From: Parapedobacter pyrenivorans
GTDB taxonomy: Bacteria; Bacteroidota; Bacteroidia; Sphingobacteriales; Sphingobacteriaceae
NCBI RefSeq assembly: GCF_014636865.1
Contig: NZ_BMER01000001.1
Coordinates: 1,538,718 to 1,602,717 of the forward strand
Direction: 5' to 3'
Length of the DNA: 64,000 bases
Of the stretch, positions 17,830 through 26,454 are shown one piece after another (the stretch's first letter is position 1; each line of letters opens with the position of its first letter). The translations under genes and the position numbers were made by a program. The notes under the pieces are model-generated. The model had not been told where the DNA came from. It worked only from the letters and a program-made list of their open reading frames with translations, and ran no database searches.

Positions 17830-20800
17830 CTATAATTTGATGTTTAATCCAACAGTGTATATCCGGCTCAATGGATACAGGTTACCCCAACTTTCGTTCG
17901 GGTGCTCGGGGTCCAATTCGATGGTCTTGAACGTAAGGAGATTGTAGCCGTTGAAATAGACACGTACATTCTTTAGGCCGATTGATTGCGTAAGCCGATT
18001 GGCGAACGTATACCCAAAGTCGAGGCTTTTCAGGCGGAGGTAACTGGAATTGTGCATATTGAATGCCGAATTCTCGTCGGGCAACGTTCCGGTGTAGGCG
18101 TATTTCCCCGGAGTCCAAACGGTGGTGTGATCATACGGGTCTACAGTCGGATCTGTTGGATGCCACCTGTCCATAAAGTAGCTGAGTGCATTGGAGAAAT
18201 CATTGCCCCACATCGGTTCGCGAAGTTGTTCGATGTATTTCACATAGCTCAGTGCCGAGCCTTGGAATAGCGCATTCAGGTCGAACCCTTTCCAGGCGGC
18301 GCCGATATTGAAGCTGAAATTGAAGAAAGGGCTTTGACTGTCTTGATAAACGATGGGATAGGCATCCAGGCCGCTGATGATTCCGTCGCCATTCCAGTCT
18401 TCATAAATATAGTCTCCGGGCAGTGTGCCACGGCCGTAGTACACAGGGCTGTTCGCGATTTCCTCGTAGGATGCGAAGCGCCCCTCGGCTCCATAACCCA
18501 CATGGAAGTTTTGGTTTCGGTTGGCATTGTTATTCCGCCAATTTTCATAGGAGTTCCCAGCTCTGGAGCGTTCGTCGTGCAGCTTCCGAATCCGGGTATA
18601 GGTCACCATACCGCGTAGGTTGTATTCCAGGTCGCCGATGTTGTTCCGGTGGTTCAACTCTACTTCGAAGCCACTAGCGCGGTCACTATTCAGGTTTTCC
18701 TGCGGAAGGGCGGCGCCGACCACGCCGGGCAGGCTTAATGCACGGGTGACTAGCAGTCCTGTGCGATGCCGGTTAAAATAATCGACCGTACCACCCAACA
18801 GTCCATTCCAAGCACTGAAGTCGACGCCGACGTCTGCCGTTTTGGCCTCGTACCAGGTAATCATCGGATTGGCAATTCCCTTGCTTGCGGCTGAGTTCAC
18901 GAAGGATCCATCGAAGAAGTAACCCCCGGGAAGACGGTTGTTATCCCCTCCGGCAGGATAGGTGTAACCCGTGATAAACTGATAACTGGATGCGCCGTCG
19001 TCGCCCATGACGCCATACGAACCACGGATTTTGAAGTCGTCGACAAACTGCATAAACGAGTCTTTCCAGAAGTTCTCTTCAGACAATCGCCAGCCCACGG
19101 AGGCGGAAGGGAAAAAGCCCCAACGGTTGGCGCTCCCGAATAGGGAGGATCCATCGTATCGGAGGCCGAATTCGGCGAGGTATTTGCTCTGGAAATCGTA
19201 TGTTACGCGGCCAACGATTCCCATGTTTGTTTTTTCGTATAGGTCGTTTTCTCCGGTATTCATGTAGGCGATCTGGTTGCTGGTTATGCCGGCAAATAGT
19301 TGGTCCAGATCCAAGGCAAGCTCACGCTGTGCAAAGAAGTTATCGCCTGCGCGGCGCTGCCCCTCCAACAGGGCGAGGCCGGATATGCGGTGATCGTTGT
19401 TGAACGTTTTATTGTAATTGAGCGACAGCTGATAGAGCGTAACCCCTTTTGTGAAATATTCCCTGCGGAAGGTGTTCGGGCTTGCGAATGCGCGTGGCGT
19501 ATAAACGTCACTCGCCTCATCATACGTGTACACGTTGTACTCTTTGTTATACAGGCGGTTATCGGCAGCCTGGAAATCGTAACTGAACATGCCTTTTGCC
19601 GTCAGCCCGTCGATGCCGGGAATGTCGTAAGACATGGTCATGGACGATTGGAACCACTTATTTCCGAATTGCTTGTAGCCGCTTAGATCGGCGTCCATCA
19701 TGGCGATGGGGTTTTCACCTTCAATAAGCCCCTGTTGCAAATATTCGGGGTTGCCATTGGCATAGGGCGCTTGTATCGCTGAGGCACGTTGGAACGTGCG
19801 TATGATCCAATCGGAGTTGGTATAGGGTTGCTCCTTCTTGTCTGTGATGCCGTTGATGTTCAGTTCGATACGCAATCGGTCGCTGATCTTCGCCGAAAGG
19901 TTGGACCGCAGGTTGAATCGGTCGTAGTTCAGGCTATTGCTTCGGATGAACGATTCCTGTTGTTGGTAGCCTATACTGGTAAAGAATTGGACTCTTTCGG
20001 AGCCGCCCGTGGCGCTTAAGGTGTGCTGGGTTTGCGGTGCTGATGGCCGCATCACGAGATCCCACCAATCGGTGCTCGGCATGGTGCCGTTGCGGTAGGC
20101 TTCTATTTCTTCCGGCGTGTATGCGCGCGTTCCACCGTTGACGTTGTGCATGGTTTTTTCATTGCGCAGCGTCATCCAGTCGGCCGCATCAACACCTCGC
20201 GGTGAACCGGCGGGGTTTTGCAGGCCATAACTACCCGAATAGTCCAGATCGACCGTACCCGCCTTTCCCTTTTTGGTGGTAACGAGGACGACACCATTCG
20301 CGGCACGCACCCCGTAAACAGCGGCAGATGCATCTTTAAGCACCGAAATGGATTCGATGTCATTTGCGTCAAGCCGTGTGATGTTATCGCGCGGTACGCC
20401 GTCGATAATCACCAGCGGTGCGCCGAAGCCGCGGATATCAAACGAATTGTTGAAAGAACCCGGTTCGGAACTTTTCTGAACAACACGCACGCCTGGGATT
20501 TTGCCGGTGAGCATGTTTTGGACATTTTCATTCCGGGTGGTCGTGATCTCCGCGTTGCTGACCGAAGATACAGCGCCGGTCAGCGTTTGCTTCCGCTGCG
20601 TGCCGTATCCCACCACAACCACTTCTTCCAAGCTGGCCGAAGAGGAAGGTTCTAGGCTAATGGTGAGGTCTTGCTGTGCACCAACAGCCACTGTTTTGGT
20701 GTTGTAGCCGATAAAGCTGACCGACAGCGAGTCTTGTGGATCTGCGGTGATGGTAAATTTACCTTCTGCATTGGTCGTCGTACCACGATCCGTGCCTACA

Positions 20801-20982
20801 ACGCGTACCGTAGCGCCAACCAACGGAGTGGATGTCTCGTCCACGACTGTCCCGCTTATGGAAGCTTGTGGAGGTGCCTCGTTGGCATTGGCCGACAGGG
20901 GAACGCACATAGCTAGCGCGCAAACCGCTATGAATAGCAGGCTATTTACACGCGCGGCATAATAATTGGATATTACATTCAT
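17830..20982 (-). CDS. SusC/RagA family TonB-dependent outer-membrane transporter (PUL1)
   Basis: 1050 residues: signal peptide (about 1-34), a carboxypeptidase-regulatory-like beta domain (ASISGTVVDE onward, about 40-115), the SusC motif LEEVVVVGYGTQRKQ, a plug with VIIDGVPRDN and ISVLKDASAAVYG, then a 22-strand barrel ending in an aromatic-rich C-terminus. There is no STN domain before the plug, so control through an anti-sigma factor, as in STN-bearing transporters, is unlikely. It is the first gene of PUL1, preceded by a promoter at 21300-21329 and a leader of about 310 nt. It pairs with the SusD protein to import glycan fragments using TonB energy. Confidence 0.95.
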   Translation of the reverse strand: MNVISNYYAARVNSLLFIAVCALAMCVPLSANANEAPPQASISGTVVDETSTPLVGATVRVVGTDRGTTTNAEGKFTITADPQDSLSVSFIGYNTKTVAVGAQQDLTISLEPSSSASLEEVVVVGYGTQRKQTLTGAVSSVSNAEITTTRNENVQNMLTGKIPGVRVVQKSSEPGSFNNSFDIRGFGAPLVIIDGVPRDNITRLDANDIESISVLKDASAAVYGVRAANGVVLVTTKKGKAGTVDLDYSGSYGLQNPAGSPRGVDAADWMTLRNEKTMHNVNGGTRAYTPEEIEAYRNGTMPSTDWWDLVMRPSAPQTQHTLSATGGSERVQFFTSIGYQQQESFIRSNSLNYDRFNLRSNLSAKISDRLRIELNINGITDKKEQPYTNSDWIIRTFQRASAIQAPYANGNPEYLQQGLIEGENPIAMMDADLSGYKQFGNKWFQSSMTMSYDIPGIDGLTAKGMFSYDFQAADNRLYNKEYNVYTYDEASDVYTPRAFASPNTFRREYFTKGVTLYQLSLNYNKTFNNDHRISGLALLEGQRRAGDNFFAQRELALDLDQLFAGITSNQIAYMNTGENDLYEKTNMGIVGRVTYDFQSKYLAEFGLRYDGSSLFGSANRWGFFPSASVGWRLSEENFWKDSFMQFVDDFKIRGSYGVMGDDGASSYQFITGYTYPAGGDNNRLPGGYFFDGSFVNSAASKGIANPMITWYEAKTADVGVDFSAWNGLLGGTVDYFNRHRTGLLVTRALSLPGVVGAALPQENLNSDRASGFEVELNHRNNIGDLEYNLRGMVTYTRIRKLHDERSRAGNSYENWRNNNANRNQNFHVGYGAEGRFASYEEIANSPVYYGRGTLPGDYIYEDWNGDGIISGLDAYPIVYQDSQSPFFNFSFNIGAAWKGFDLNALFQGSALSYVKYIEQLREPMWGNDFSNALSYFMDRWHPTDPTVDPYDHTTVWTPGKYAYTGTLPDENSAFNMHNSSYLRLKSLDFGYTFANRLTQSIGLKNVRVYFNGYNLLTFKTIELDPEHPNESWGNLYPLSRIYTVGLNIKL

Positions 20983-21299
20983 CTGTATAACGTATTAAGG
21001 AATTGTTTTTCAATTTCAAGAAGTGTCGTGGCGTCATAACCCAGTCCAAGAGGGCTGGCTGTTCCCGTCAACTGATGCTGTCTATAACGTGTTCGTAAAG
21101 GACGACAACTGACGAATGCCTTTTGTTTTGGCCTAACACGGACAGCAAGAAGTTATCAGGAGACCACAGCGAATTAGCTAATACGTTTAAGCAAAGCTAA
21201 CCAAGCTAACATTTTACCACTAAGTCCCTTCACTACCAAATCATGTGTTCGTTTAAAAGATTCCATGCTAACATGGGCCTTCATTGGCTAACGATAGTG
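20983..21299 (-). promoter_or_regulatory. Long 5' leader of PUL1 with GCTAAC repeats
   Basis: No gene is supported here. If transcription starts near 21293, about 310 nt of untranslated RNA precede the SusC gene. GCTAAC occurs at 21196, 21205, 21267 and 21287 on the plus strand, and GCTAAT at 21177. The repeats could be operator half-sites or pairing sites for an RNA. Nothing resembling a known riboswitch was recognised. Confidence 0.35.
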
Positions 21300-21329
21300 C
21301 AAATTTAGGCTATGAAATCGTTTTAGCAA
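21300..21329 (-). promoter_or_regulatory. Promoter of PUL1 (SusC operon)
   Basis: Minus strand: TTG (21329-21327), 19 bp, TAAATTTG (21307-21300). This matches the Bacteroidota TTG-N19-21-TAnnTTTG pattern and is the best candidate between the HEPN gene and the SusC gene. Confidence 0.6.
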
Positions 21330-21480
21330 TTATTCTTTGTCACGATTTTTTGACAGGGGGCAAAAGTTTTTTTATCAATGGAGACTAAATTGCAGACCAA
21401 ATCTCCAGTAAGAATCGGGTCTCTCCGTGTCTTCATACGGTGCCACACAACAGCCTTCATCGACCCGAACCCGGAAAAAA

Positions 21481-23259
21481 TTAATGTCCAGGAGTTTCTT
21501 CAGAGCGGATTTCGGTTTTTGCTGCTTCGGCCGGTCGGGCTTCCTGCACCACGTTTGAAGAAGTGGAAGCAACCAGGCCATCCAGGTATTCGAATACCGA
21601 TTCACACACTTGTGCAGCATGCGTTCGGAACCTATCGTAGTTGGCGATGGCAGTGGTTAGGTCTGTGTCTGTCGGTGCATCCTCTTTCTTGTAACGCACC
21701 GCATTCAAGCTGTTGGCGAGGGCTTTGAGTGCATCTTTATCCGCGTCGCGCCCCGTAACGAAGCATTCCGCAAGTTCGGGCGATATCAAGTTGCAGACCT
21801 GGAGCAGGAACGGGATGTTGCATTGGTCTACGCGATAGCCGATACCGGCATAAATTAAGCCGATGCAAAGCTGTTCGAGGCTTTGGGCAACAAGCATGGT
21901 GGCGGCACCGATGTCTTTCCGTTGATTACGGGCGAGTTGGGCGCACTGCAGGTAGGTGTCGGCTTTATACTTGCGGTACTTCCAGGCTGCGCGTGATTTT
22001 TCAAGCGCGAGCGACCAATCCGGTTCGGGCACGGAAAGCGGTTGCAAGCCTTCGTGTACATAGAGGGTGGTTCCCTTGGATAAGGCCTGGATAAAGAAGT
22101 GGTTTTTCTTTTCCAACGCGTGTTTCGTGTGCTGGGCAGCACAGAGGAGTACGGTGACGCGGATAAGTGGGTGGACGATGGTATGGCTTTTGGATGTGCT
22201 GCCTGAGCCGATGCCCAGTACATAACAATGGCCCATTTTCGCTGATGCAGGCTGGTCGGAAGTGTAACGTATCAATTTTTTGGTTTGGCTGATTTCATGG
22301 CCCAGGAGGATGAGGTAATCCAGTGCTTCGCGTTTGGCGACACCGGTCAGGATGGTGTTGAACGCTTTAGCCTGTTCGATGGCCAATTCGGCCGATAATG
22401 GTTCGGGCAAGGTGATTTTTATCGCATGCGGGCTGTCATCTGGTGTTATTACCGGTTCGACAGGCGCCGGATCGACCGCTTTATTGATGAGCAATTCCAG
22501 TGCCCGCATGCATTGATCGTAATACCTATTACACCATTCCAATAGCGGTATAAGTTTTTGGTATAGCTGGTCCAGTTCTTCGGGTTCGACATCGAAATTC
22601 CGTTGGTAGCGCACCGCGGTATACGATTGGTCGATAAGTTTCAAGAGGCGGAAGTAGTGCGGTTCACCTTTGGGAAACAGCTCGGCGAATTCGGGGATGT
22701 ATTTGCCCATCAGCCTGAGGTGTTCCTGCAAGCCGTGGCTAGGCCGATCACGCTTGAACACGGCGTTTTCTATCCCGCGGAAGGTCAGCTCAGCCGCTTG
22801 GTGCAGCATGAAGAGTGCTTGTGCATGGTTTCCTTTTTCACGGTAGAAATGCATCCCGTCAAGGAAATCCAGTTGTTTGACACGACCTTTTTCATAATGT
22901 TCTTGCGCTTTCGTCCGGACACTTTCCAGCTGTTTCCGCGATAGGATAGGTAGCGGCTTTTTACCGCTGAGTAGACGCAGGTGTGGTTCGCGGCAAGCCA
23001 ATAGGTAATAAAGCGAGCCGTTATTAAGGGCCGTTTTCAGTTCGCCATAAGGAATAAGGTCGAAACTATGTTCCGGCGCTTCGGCGAGGCAGAGCTCGGC
23101 CATGGGTTCCAGCGTTTTGACGGCCACTTGGCATTTAGCACCCACCACAATGAGCAATCGCCTTGCAGTGGTATCGATAAAAGGATACTCAAATTCAAAG
23201 ATGCGGTCAACCGGGATTTTGGTAGCCAGCTTGTCGAGGATGGGCTGTAAGATATGCAT
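21481..23259 (-). CDS. Tandem nucleotidyltransferase-like/HEPN-like protein
   Basis: 592 residues that divide into two similar halves. Each has an alpha/beta part (about 1-125 and 285-425) reminiscent of minimal nucleotidyltransferases, followed by a helical HEPN-like part (about 137-250 and 430-562). The HEPN-like parts carry corresponding stretches: FMLHQAAELTFRGIE with AVRYQRNF at 216-222, and MLVAQSLEQLCIGLIY with AVRYKKED at 520-527. The R-x4-6-H ribonuclease motif is not present, and I see no clear GS-x-D-x-D nucleotidyltransferase site. HEPN/MNT pairs often form toxin-antitoxin modules; here both would sit in one chain, so the activity is uncertain. The gene diverges from a small XRE regulator, with twin operators between them, suggesting repression by that regulator. 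Confidence 0.7.
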   Translation of the reverse strand: MHILQPILDKLATKIPVDRIFEFEYPFIDTTARRLLIVVGAKCQVAVKTLEPMAELCLAEAPEHSFDLIPYGELKTALNNGSLYYLLACREPHLRLLSGKKPLPILSRKQLESVRTKAQEHYEKGRVKQLDFLDGMHFYREKGNHAQALFMLHQAAELTFRGIENAVFKRDRPSHGLQEHLRLMGKYIPEFAELFPKGEPHYFRLLKLIDQSYTAVRYQRNFDVEPEELDQLYQKLIPLLEWCNRYYDQCMRALELLINKAVDPAPVEPVITPDDSPHAIKITLPEPLSAELAIEQAKAFNTILTGVAKREALDYLILLGHEISQTKKLIRYTSDQPASAKMGHCYVLGIGSGSTSKSHTIVHPLIRVTVLLCAAQHTKHALEKKNHFFIQALSKGTTLYVHEGLQPLSVPEPDWSLALEKSRAAWKYRKYKADTYLQCAQLARNQRKDIGAATMLVAQSLEQLCIGLIYAGIGYRVDQCNIPFLLQVCNLISPELAECFVTGRDADKDALKALANSLNAVRYKKEDAPTDTDLTTAIANYDRFRTHAAQVCESVFEYLDGLVASTSSNVVQEARPAEAAKTEIRSEETPGH

Positions 23260-23269
23260 GGTTTAAATC

Positions 23270-23338
23270 GTTAAGAATTTCTTTACAAATGTACTGATAT
23301 TATTTCAATATTCCTATTTTTTGTTAAGAATTTCTTTA
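23270..23338. promoter_or_regulatory. Twin operators and promoter between HEPN and XRE genes
   Basis: GTTAAGAATTTCTTTA occurs twice as a direct repeat, at 23270-23285 and 23323-23338, 53 bp apart (about five helical turns). Each contains the dyad AAGAA-T-TTCTT. Directly beside the first copy, CAAATGTA (23286-23293) is a perfect TAnnTTTG -7 element on the minus strand. A bound repressor would block the HEPN-gene start. The 23381 XRE protein is the obvious candidate ligand. Confidence 0.6.
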
Positions 23339-23380
23339 TATTATTAATATTGGTCTATACAAACGATAAGTATTTAAAGT

Positions 23381-23599
23381 ATGACCCCTTTAGGAGAGTA
23401 CCTGGCTAGGAAATCGGTCAATAAATCGATGGTGGCACGGCGTACCGGCTTAAGCAAGCCCCGTATCAGCGAGCTGTCATTGAATCCGACGGCCAAGCTA
23501 CGGGCCGACGAGTTGGTATTGATTGCGAAGGCGATCGATGCAGATCCATGTGAGATGCTGGTAAAGCTATATGGACATCTGGAATTGACCGGTGATTAG
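23381..23599 (+). CDS. XRE/Cro family transcriptional regulator, small
   Basis: 72 residues, nearly all helix-turn-helix: GEYLARKSVNKSMVARRTGL forms helices 1-2, SKPRISELSLNP the recognition region, and the rest two further helices. It has no ligand-binding domain. Proteins of this size often act as autorepressors or antitoxins. It is transcribed away from the tandem HEPN gene, and the shared 121-bp gap carries two identical dyad operators. It overlaps by 4 bp, tail to tail, with the convergent MFS gene. The target and regulatory role are inferred from position. Confidence 0.8.
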   Translation: MTPLGEYLARKSVNKSMVARRTGLSKPRISELSLNPTAKLRADELVLIAKAIDADPCEMLVKLYGHLELTGD

Positions 23600-24813
23600 G
23601 TCCTTTTCCCGGCCATTATTTTATTGATGATGATCAGTCCGCCCAGCATGCAGACTGCCCCGATCAGGAAGTGCACGCCGGGGAAGCGGAAGGGTGCCTT
23701 TTCGGTGGTGAAATAGGAAAATGTGCCATTCATGATGAGCGGACCCAGGATGGTGGTGAGGCTCATCAGGCTGGTTAGCGCCCCCTGAAGTTCACCCTGT
23801 TGGTTGCTGGTTACCTGCCCTGCGATGACGGCTTGCAGGGAAGGGCCGCAGATACCTCCTAGGCAATAGGGTACCAGGAAGACAAACATCATCCAGCCTT
23901 CGGTCGCAAAGGCAAAGAGTACGAGCCCCAGGGTATACAAGGAGAGCCCGAGATAAATGCTCTTTTCGTTTCCGAGTTTCGGGGTAACGACGCGGGTGAG
24001 GCCAGCCTGCACCAATCCGGTGAGTACGCCAACAACAGCCAGGGAAAAGCCAATCATTTTTTCGCTCCAGTCGAAACGGTAGATCGTGAAGAAGTTCCAG
24101 TTGCTTTGTACGGCCTGTGCGCCGAGGTATACAAGAAAGAAGCTCAGTGCGAGTCCGCCGATCTCGGTGTGCTTGGTGAGAAAAGCCAGCGACCCCCAGG
24201 GGTTGGCCCGTTTCCAATCGAAAGCCCGTCGGTTATCCTTTTGAAGCGATTCGGGCAAGAGGAAGTAGCCGAACAGGCAGTTGAGCAGGCATAAAGCCGC
24301 CGCCGCATAAAAAGGCGCACGCAATCCCCACACCGAGAGCAATCCGCCCAGCGCGGGGCCTAATACAAAACCCAGGCCGAATGCAGCGCCGATAAGTCCG
24401 AAGTTTTTCGCCCGCGTGGTCTCATCTTCGCTGATGTCGGCGATATAAGAGGCAGCGGTGGTGAAGCTGGCACCCGTGATACCGGCGATCACGCGGCCCA
24501 GGAACAGCCAGCCGTAGGTGGGTGCCCAAGCAAGGATCATGTAGTCGATACCGAAGCCCAACAAGGAAAAAAGCAGTACCGGACGCCGGCCAAACCGGTC
24601 GCTGAGATTGCCCATCACAGGAGAAAACAGAAACTGCGTAATGGCAAACACAGATAGCAATAGCGCGCCATAGGTACTTGCCTCGTTGACTGGTATTCCT
24701 TTTAATTCGGCGATCAAATCGGCCATTACCGGTATAATGAGGCCCCATCCCATGACGTCGATCAATAACGTGACGAAGATGAAGCCAATGGCCGCGCTTT
24801 TGGAAGTTTGCAT
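23596..24813 (-). CDS. MFS transporter, Tet/TCR-type drug exporter
   Basis: 405 residues with about twelve membrane segments. The motif GNLSDRFGRRPVLL between segments 2 and 3 is the MFS motif A of the drug:H+ antiporter group, and GAAFGLGFVLGPALGG in segment 5 matches the antiporter motif C. Overall it looks like the TetA/TCR branch, whose members export tetracyclines or other small molecules in exchange for protons. Resistance cannot be concluded from this alone, as many chromosomal homologues have other substrates. It is a single-gene unit between the XRE and ROK genes. The start at 24813 gives a short cytoplasmic N-terminus. Confidence 0.85.
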   Translation of the reverse strand: MQTSKSAAIGFIFVTLLIDVMGWGLIIPVMADLIAELKGIPVNEASTYGALLLSVFAITQFLFSPVMGNLSDRFGRRPVLLFSLLGFGIDYMILAWAPTYGWLFLGRVIAGITGASFTTAASYIADISEDETTRAKNFGLIGAAFGLGFVLGPALGGLLSVWGLRAPFYAAAALCLLNCLFGYFLLPESLQKDNRRAFDWKRANPWGSLAFLTKHTEIGGLALSFFLVYLGAQAVQSNWNFFTIYRFDWSEKMIGFSLAVVGVLTGLVQAGLTRVVTPKLGNEKSIYLGLSLYTLGLVLFAFATEGWMMFVFLVPYCLGGICGPSLQAVIAGQVTSNQQGELQGALTSLMSLTTILGPLIMNGTFSYFTTEKAPFRFPGVHFLIGAVCMLGGLIIINKIMAGKRT

Positions 24814-24906
24814 CGAATTATACCGAAAATTTGCCCGGCAATATTAGTGATAATTTTATTCTCGGCGCGTAATTTTTTGACGTCGGCGGGGTGCGTACCC
24901 GATCGC

Positions 24907-26142
24907 TTAGGAAGTGATCGCCAGCAAGCGATCCCTCACCAGCAAGCAGGCGCCCGTGATTCCCGCTTTGTCGCCCAATTGAGAAATGGTGAGCTGCGTA
25001 TCGTTATTCACCAGACTCAGGGAGTATTTGTTGAGCGAGTTTTTTATGGGTAGCCTGATGTAATCGCCTGTGGCGGCCAAACTGCCACCCAGTATAATCA
25101 ATTCGGGGTTGAAAAGGTTGACAAGCGTGGCCATACCTTTGCCGATCTTTTCTCCTGCTTCGGTAATGATCTCGATAGCAAGGGTATCATCGCTGTTGGC
25201 CGCTTCGATAATATCTTCCAGTTTGATGTCTCCGGGATTAGGGTGTTTGCTCGTAACGATACTGCTGGCTCCTTTGCTGAGCTTTTCCCTGAAAATCCGC
25301 ACGATAGCCTCACCCGAGGCCTCGGTTTCCAAGCAGCCCTTTTTGCCGCAATGACAAAGGATCTCATTGCTCAGTATCGGGATATGTCCAATCTCGCCGG
25401 CAAAGCCCGACTTGCCATAATAGAGTTGACCGTTGACCATGATGCCCATGCCGATGCCGTGGTCGATATTGACGAATAAGACGTCTTTTTCATCCCGGAC
25501 TGCGCCGTTGCAAAATTCGCCATAGGCCATGGCCCTGGAGTCATTTTCCAAGAAGGTATGGATGCCGATGGCTGTTTCGATGATGCTGCTCAGCGGGTCT
25601 TCGTGGAAATTGAAAAAACTATAGCTGTAGCCGGTTTTGTAATTGATGCGTCCGCTGAGGTTGACGCCAATTCCAAGGATTTTTTCGCGTTGTACCGCAC
25701 TGGAATCAATGAAATCTTGGATAATGGCGCATAATGCATTTAGCGACCGTTCCGTATTGTTTAGCAGATAAGGGATCCCTTCCGTGGCTTTGATGAGATT
25801 GCGTCTGAAATCCATAAGGCCGATATTGATGCGGAAATTCTTCACCTCGACGCCCACAAAAAAAGCGGAATTGGGCTCTAGGCCGTAAAGATTCGGCTTA
25901 CGGCCGACGCCGGAATCGGTTTTTCCATAATCCTTTACCAAATCGTCGGCCATCAGCTCGTTTACGAGTTCGCTGGTCTTGGGTATACTGGTATTGAGTA
26001 CTTTGCTCAGGTCGGCCAACGTCGCATTGCCGTCGTTAGCAAAATGCGTCAATATCCGCTTTTTGAGCCTGATATTCTTATAGGCAACGCCCGTGAGCTC
26101 CGTGCTGTGCAATTCCTCGAAGAAAGTGGTATTCGTTGTCAT
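24907..26142 (-). CDS. ROK family transcriptional regulator (NagC/XylR type)
   Basis: 411 residues. An N-terminal winged helix (about 20-85, with LADLSKVLNTSIPKTSELVN) is followed by a sugar-kinase-like ROK domain. The ROK zinc site CHCGKKGCLE and the signature GFAGEIGH are present, as is the glycine-rich IDHGIGMGIMVNG. I use the ATG at 26142 rather than a TTG four codons earlier. A perfect -7 element at 26170-26177 predicts transcription just upstream. Such regulators bind a free or phosphorylated sugar and repress catabolic genes. It diverges from PUL2 across a 312-bp AT-rich gap and is the likely local regulator. Which sugar it senses is unknown. Confidence 0.88.
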   Translation of the reverse strand: MTTNTTFFEELHSTELTGVAYKNIRLKKRILTHFANDGNATLADLSKVLNTSIPKTSELVNELMADDLVKDYGKTDSGVGRKPNLYGLEPNSAFFVGVEVKNFRINIGLMDFRRNLIKATEGIPYLLNNTERSLNALCAIIQDFIDSSAVQREKILGIGVNLSGRINYKTGYSYSFFNFHEDPLSSIIETAIGIHTFLENDSRAMAYGEFCNGAVRDEKDVLFVNIDHGIGMGIMVNGQLYYGKSGFAGEIGHIPILSNEILCHCGKKGCLETEASGEAIVRIFREKLSKGASSIVTSKHPNPGDIKLEDIIEAANSDDTLAIEIITEAGEKIGKGMATLVNLFNPELIILGGSLAATGDYIRLPIKNSLNKYSLSLVNNDTQLTISQLGDKAGITGACLLVRDRLLAITS

Positions 26143-26454
26143 CAATGGCAACAATTAATTAACGATATACAAACATATGCATTTTTAAAAAAAATTAAAA
26201 ATATTGTGATAATAAACCCAAAAATGGCCGTTTGTAAGTGCTGGATAGGTAAGTGGATAGATTGTTAATAGGTGATTTGAGATATTAAAGAAAATAAATT
26301 ATTAATATGTACCTTATTTAAGAAAATAATTTAAAAATAATTTGGATGAATGAAAAATATATTATTATTTAGCAGCCTAAATTATAACCAAGACTAAGTG
26401 GGATGTGATTTCGGCAAATCCCAACATGTACAAATAGAAAGAAGAGGATAGTAG
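26143..26454. promoter_or_regulatory. AT-rich divergent promoter region, ROK gene / PUL2
   Basis: No gene is supported. On the minus strand, TATGTTTG (26177-26170) matches TAnnTTTG for the ROK gene, though a -33 TTG is lacking. On the plus strand, I found no consensus promoter for PUL2. AGAAGAGGA lies just before the ATG at 26455 as a strong ribosome-binding site. Long A/T runs such as TTATTTAAGAAAATAATTTA may hold the ROK operator. Confidence 0.4.

Noticed and set aside
23596-24813. Tetracycline-resistance gene call for the MFS exporter
   Set aside because: Motifs show the Tet/TCR branch only; many chromosomal members have other substrates and no mobile context is present.
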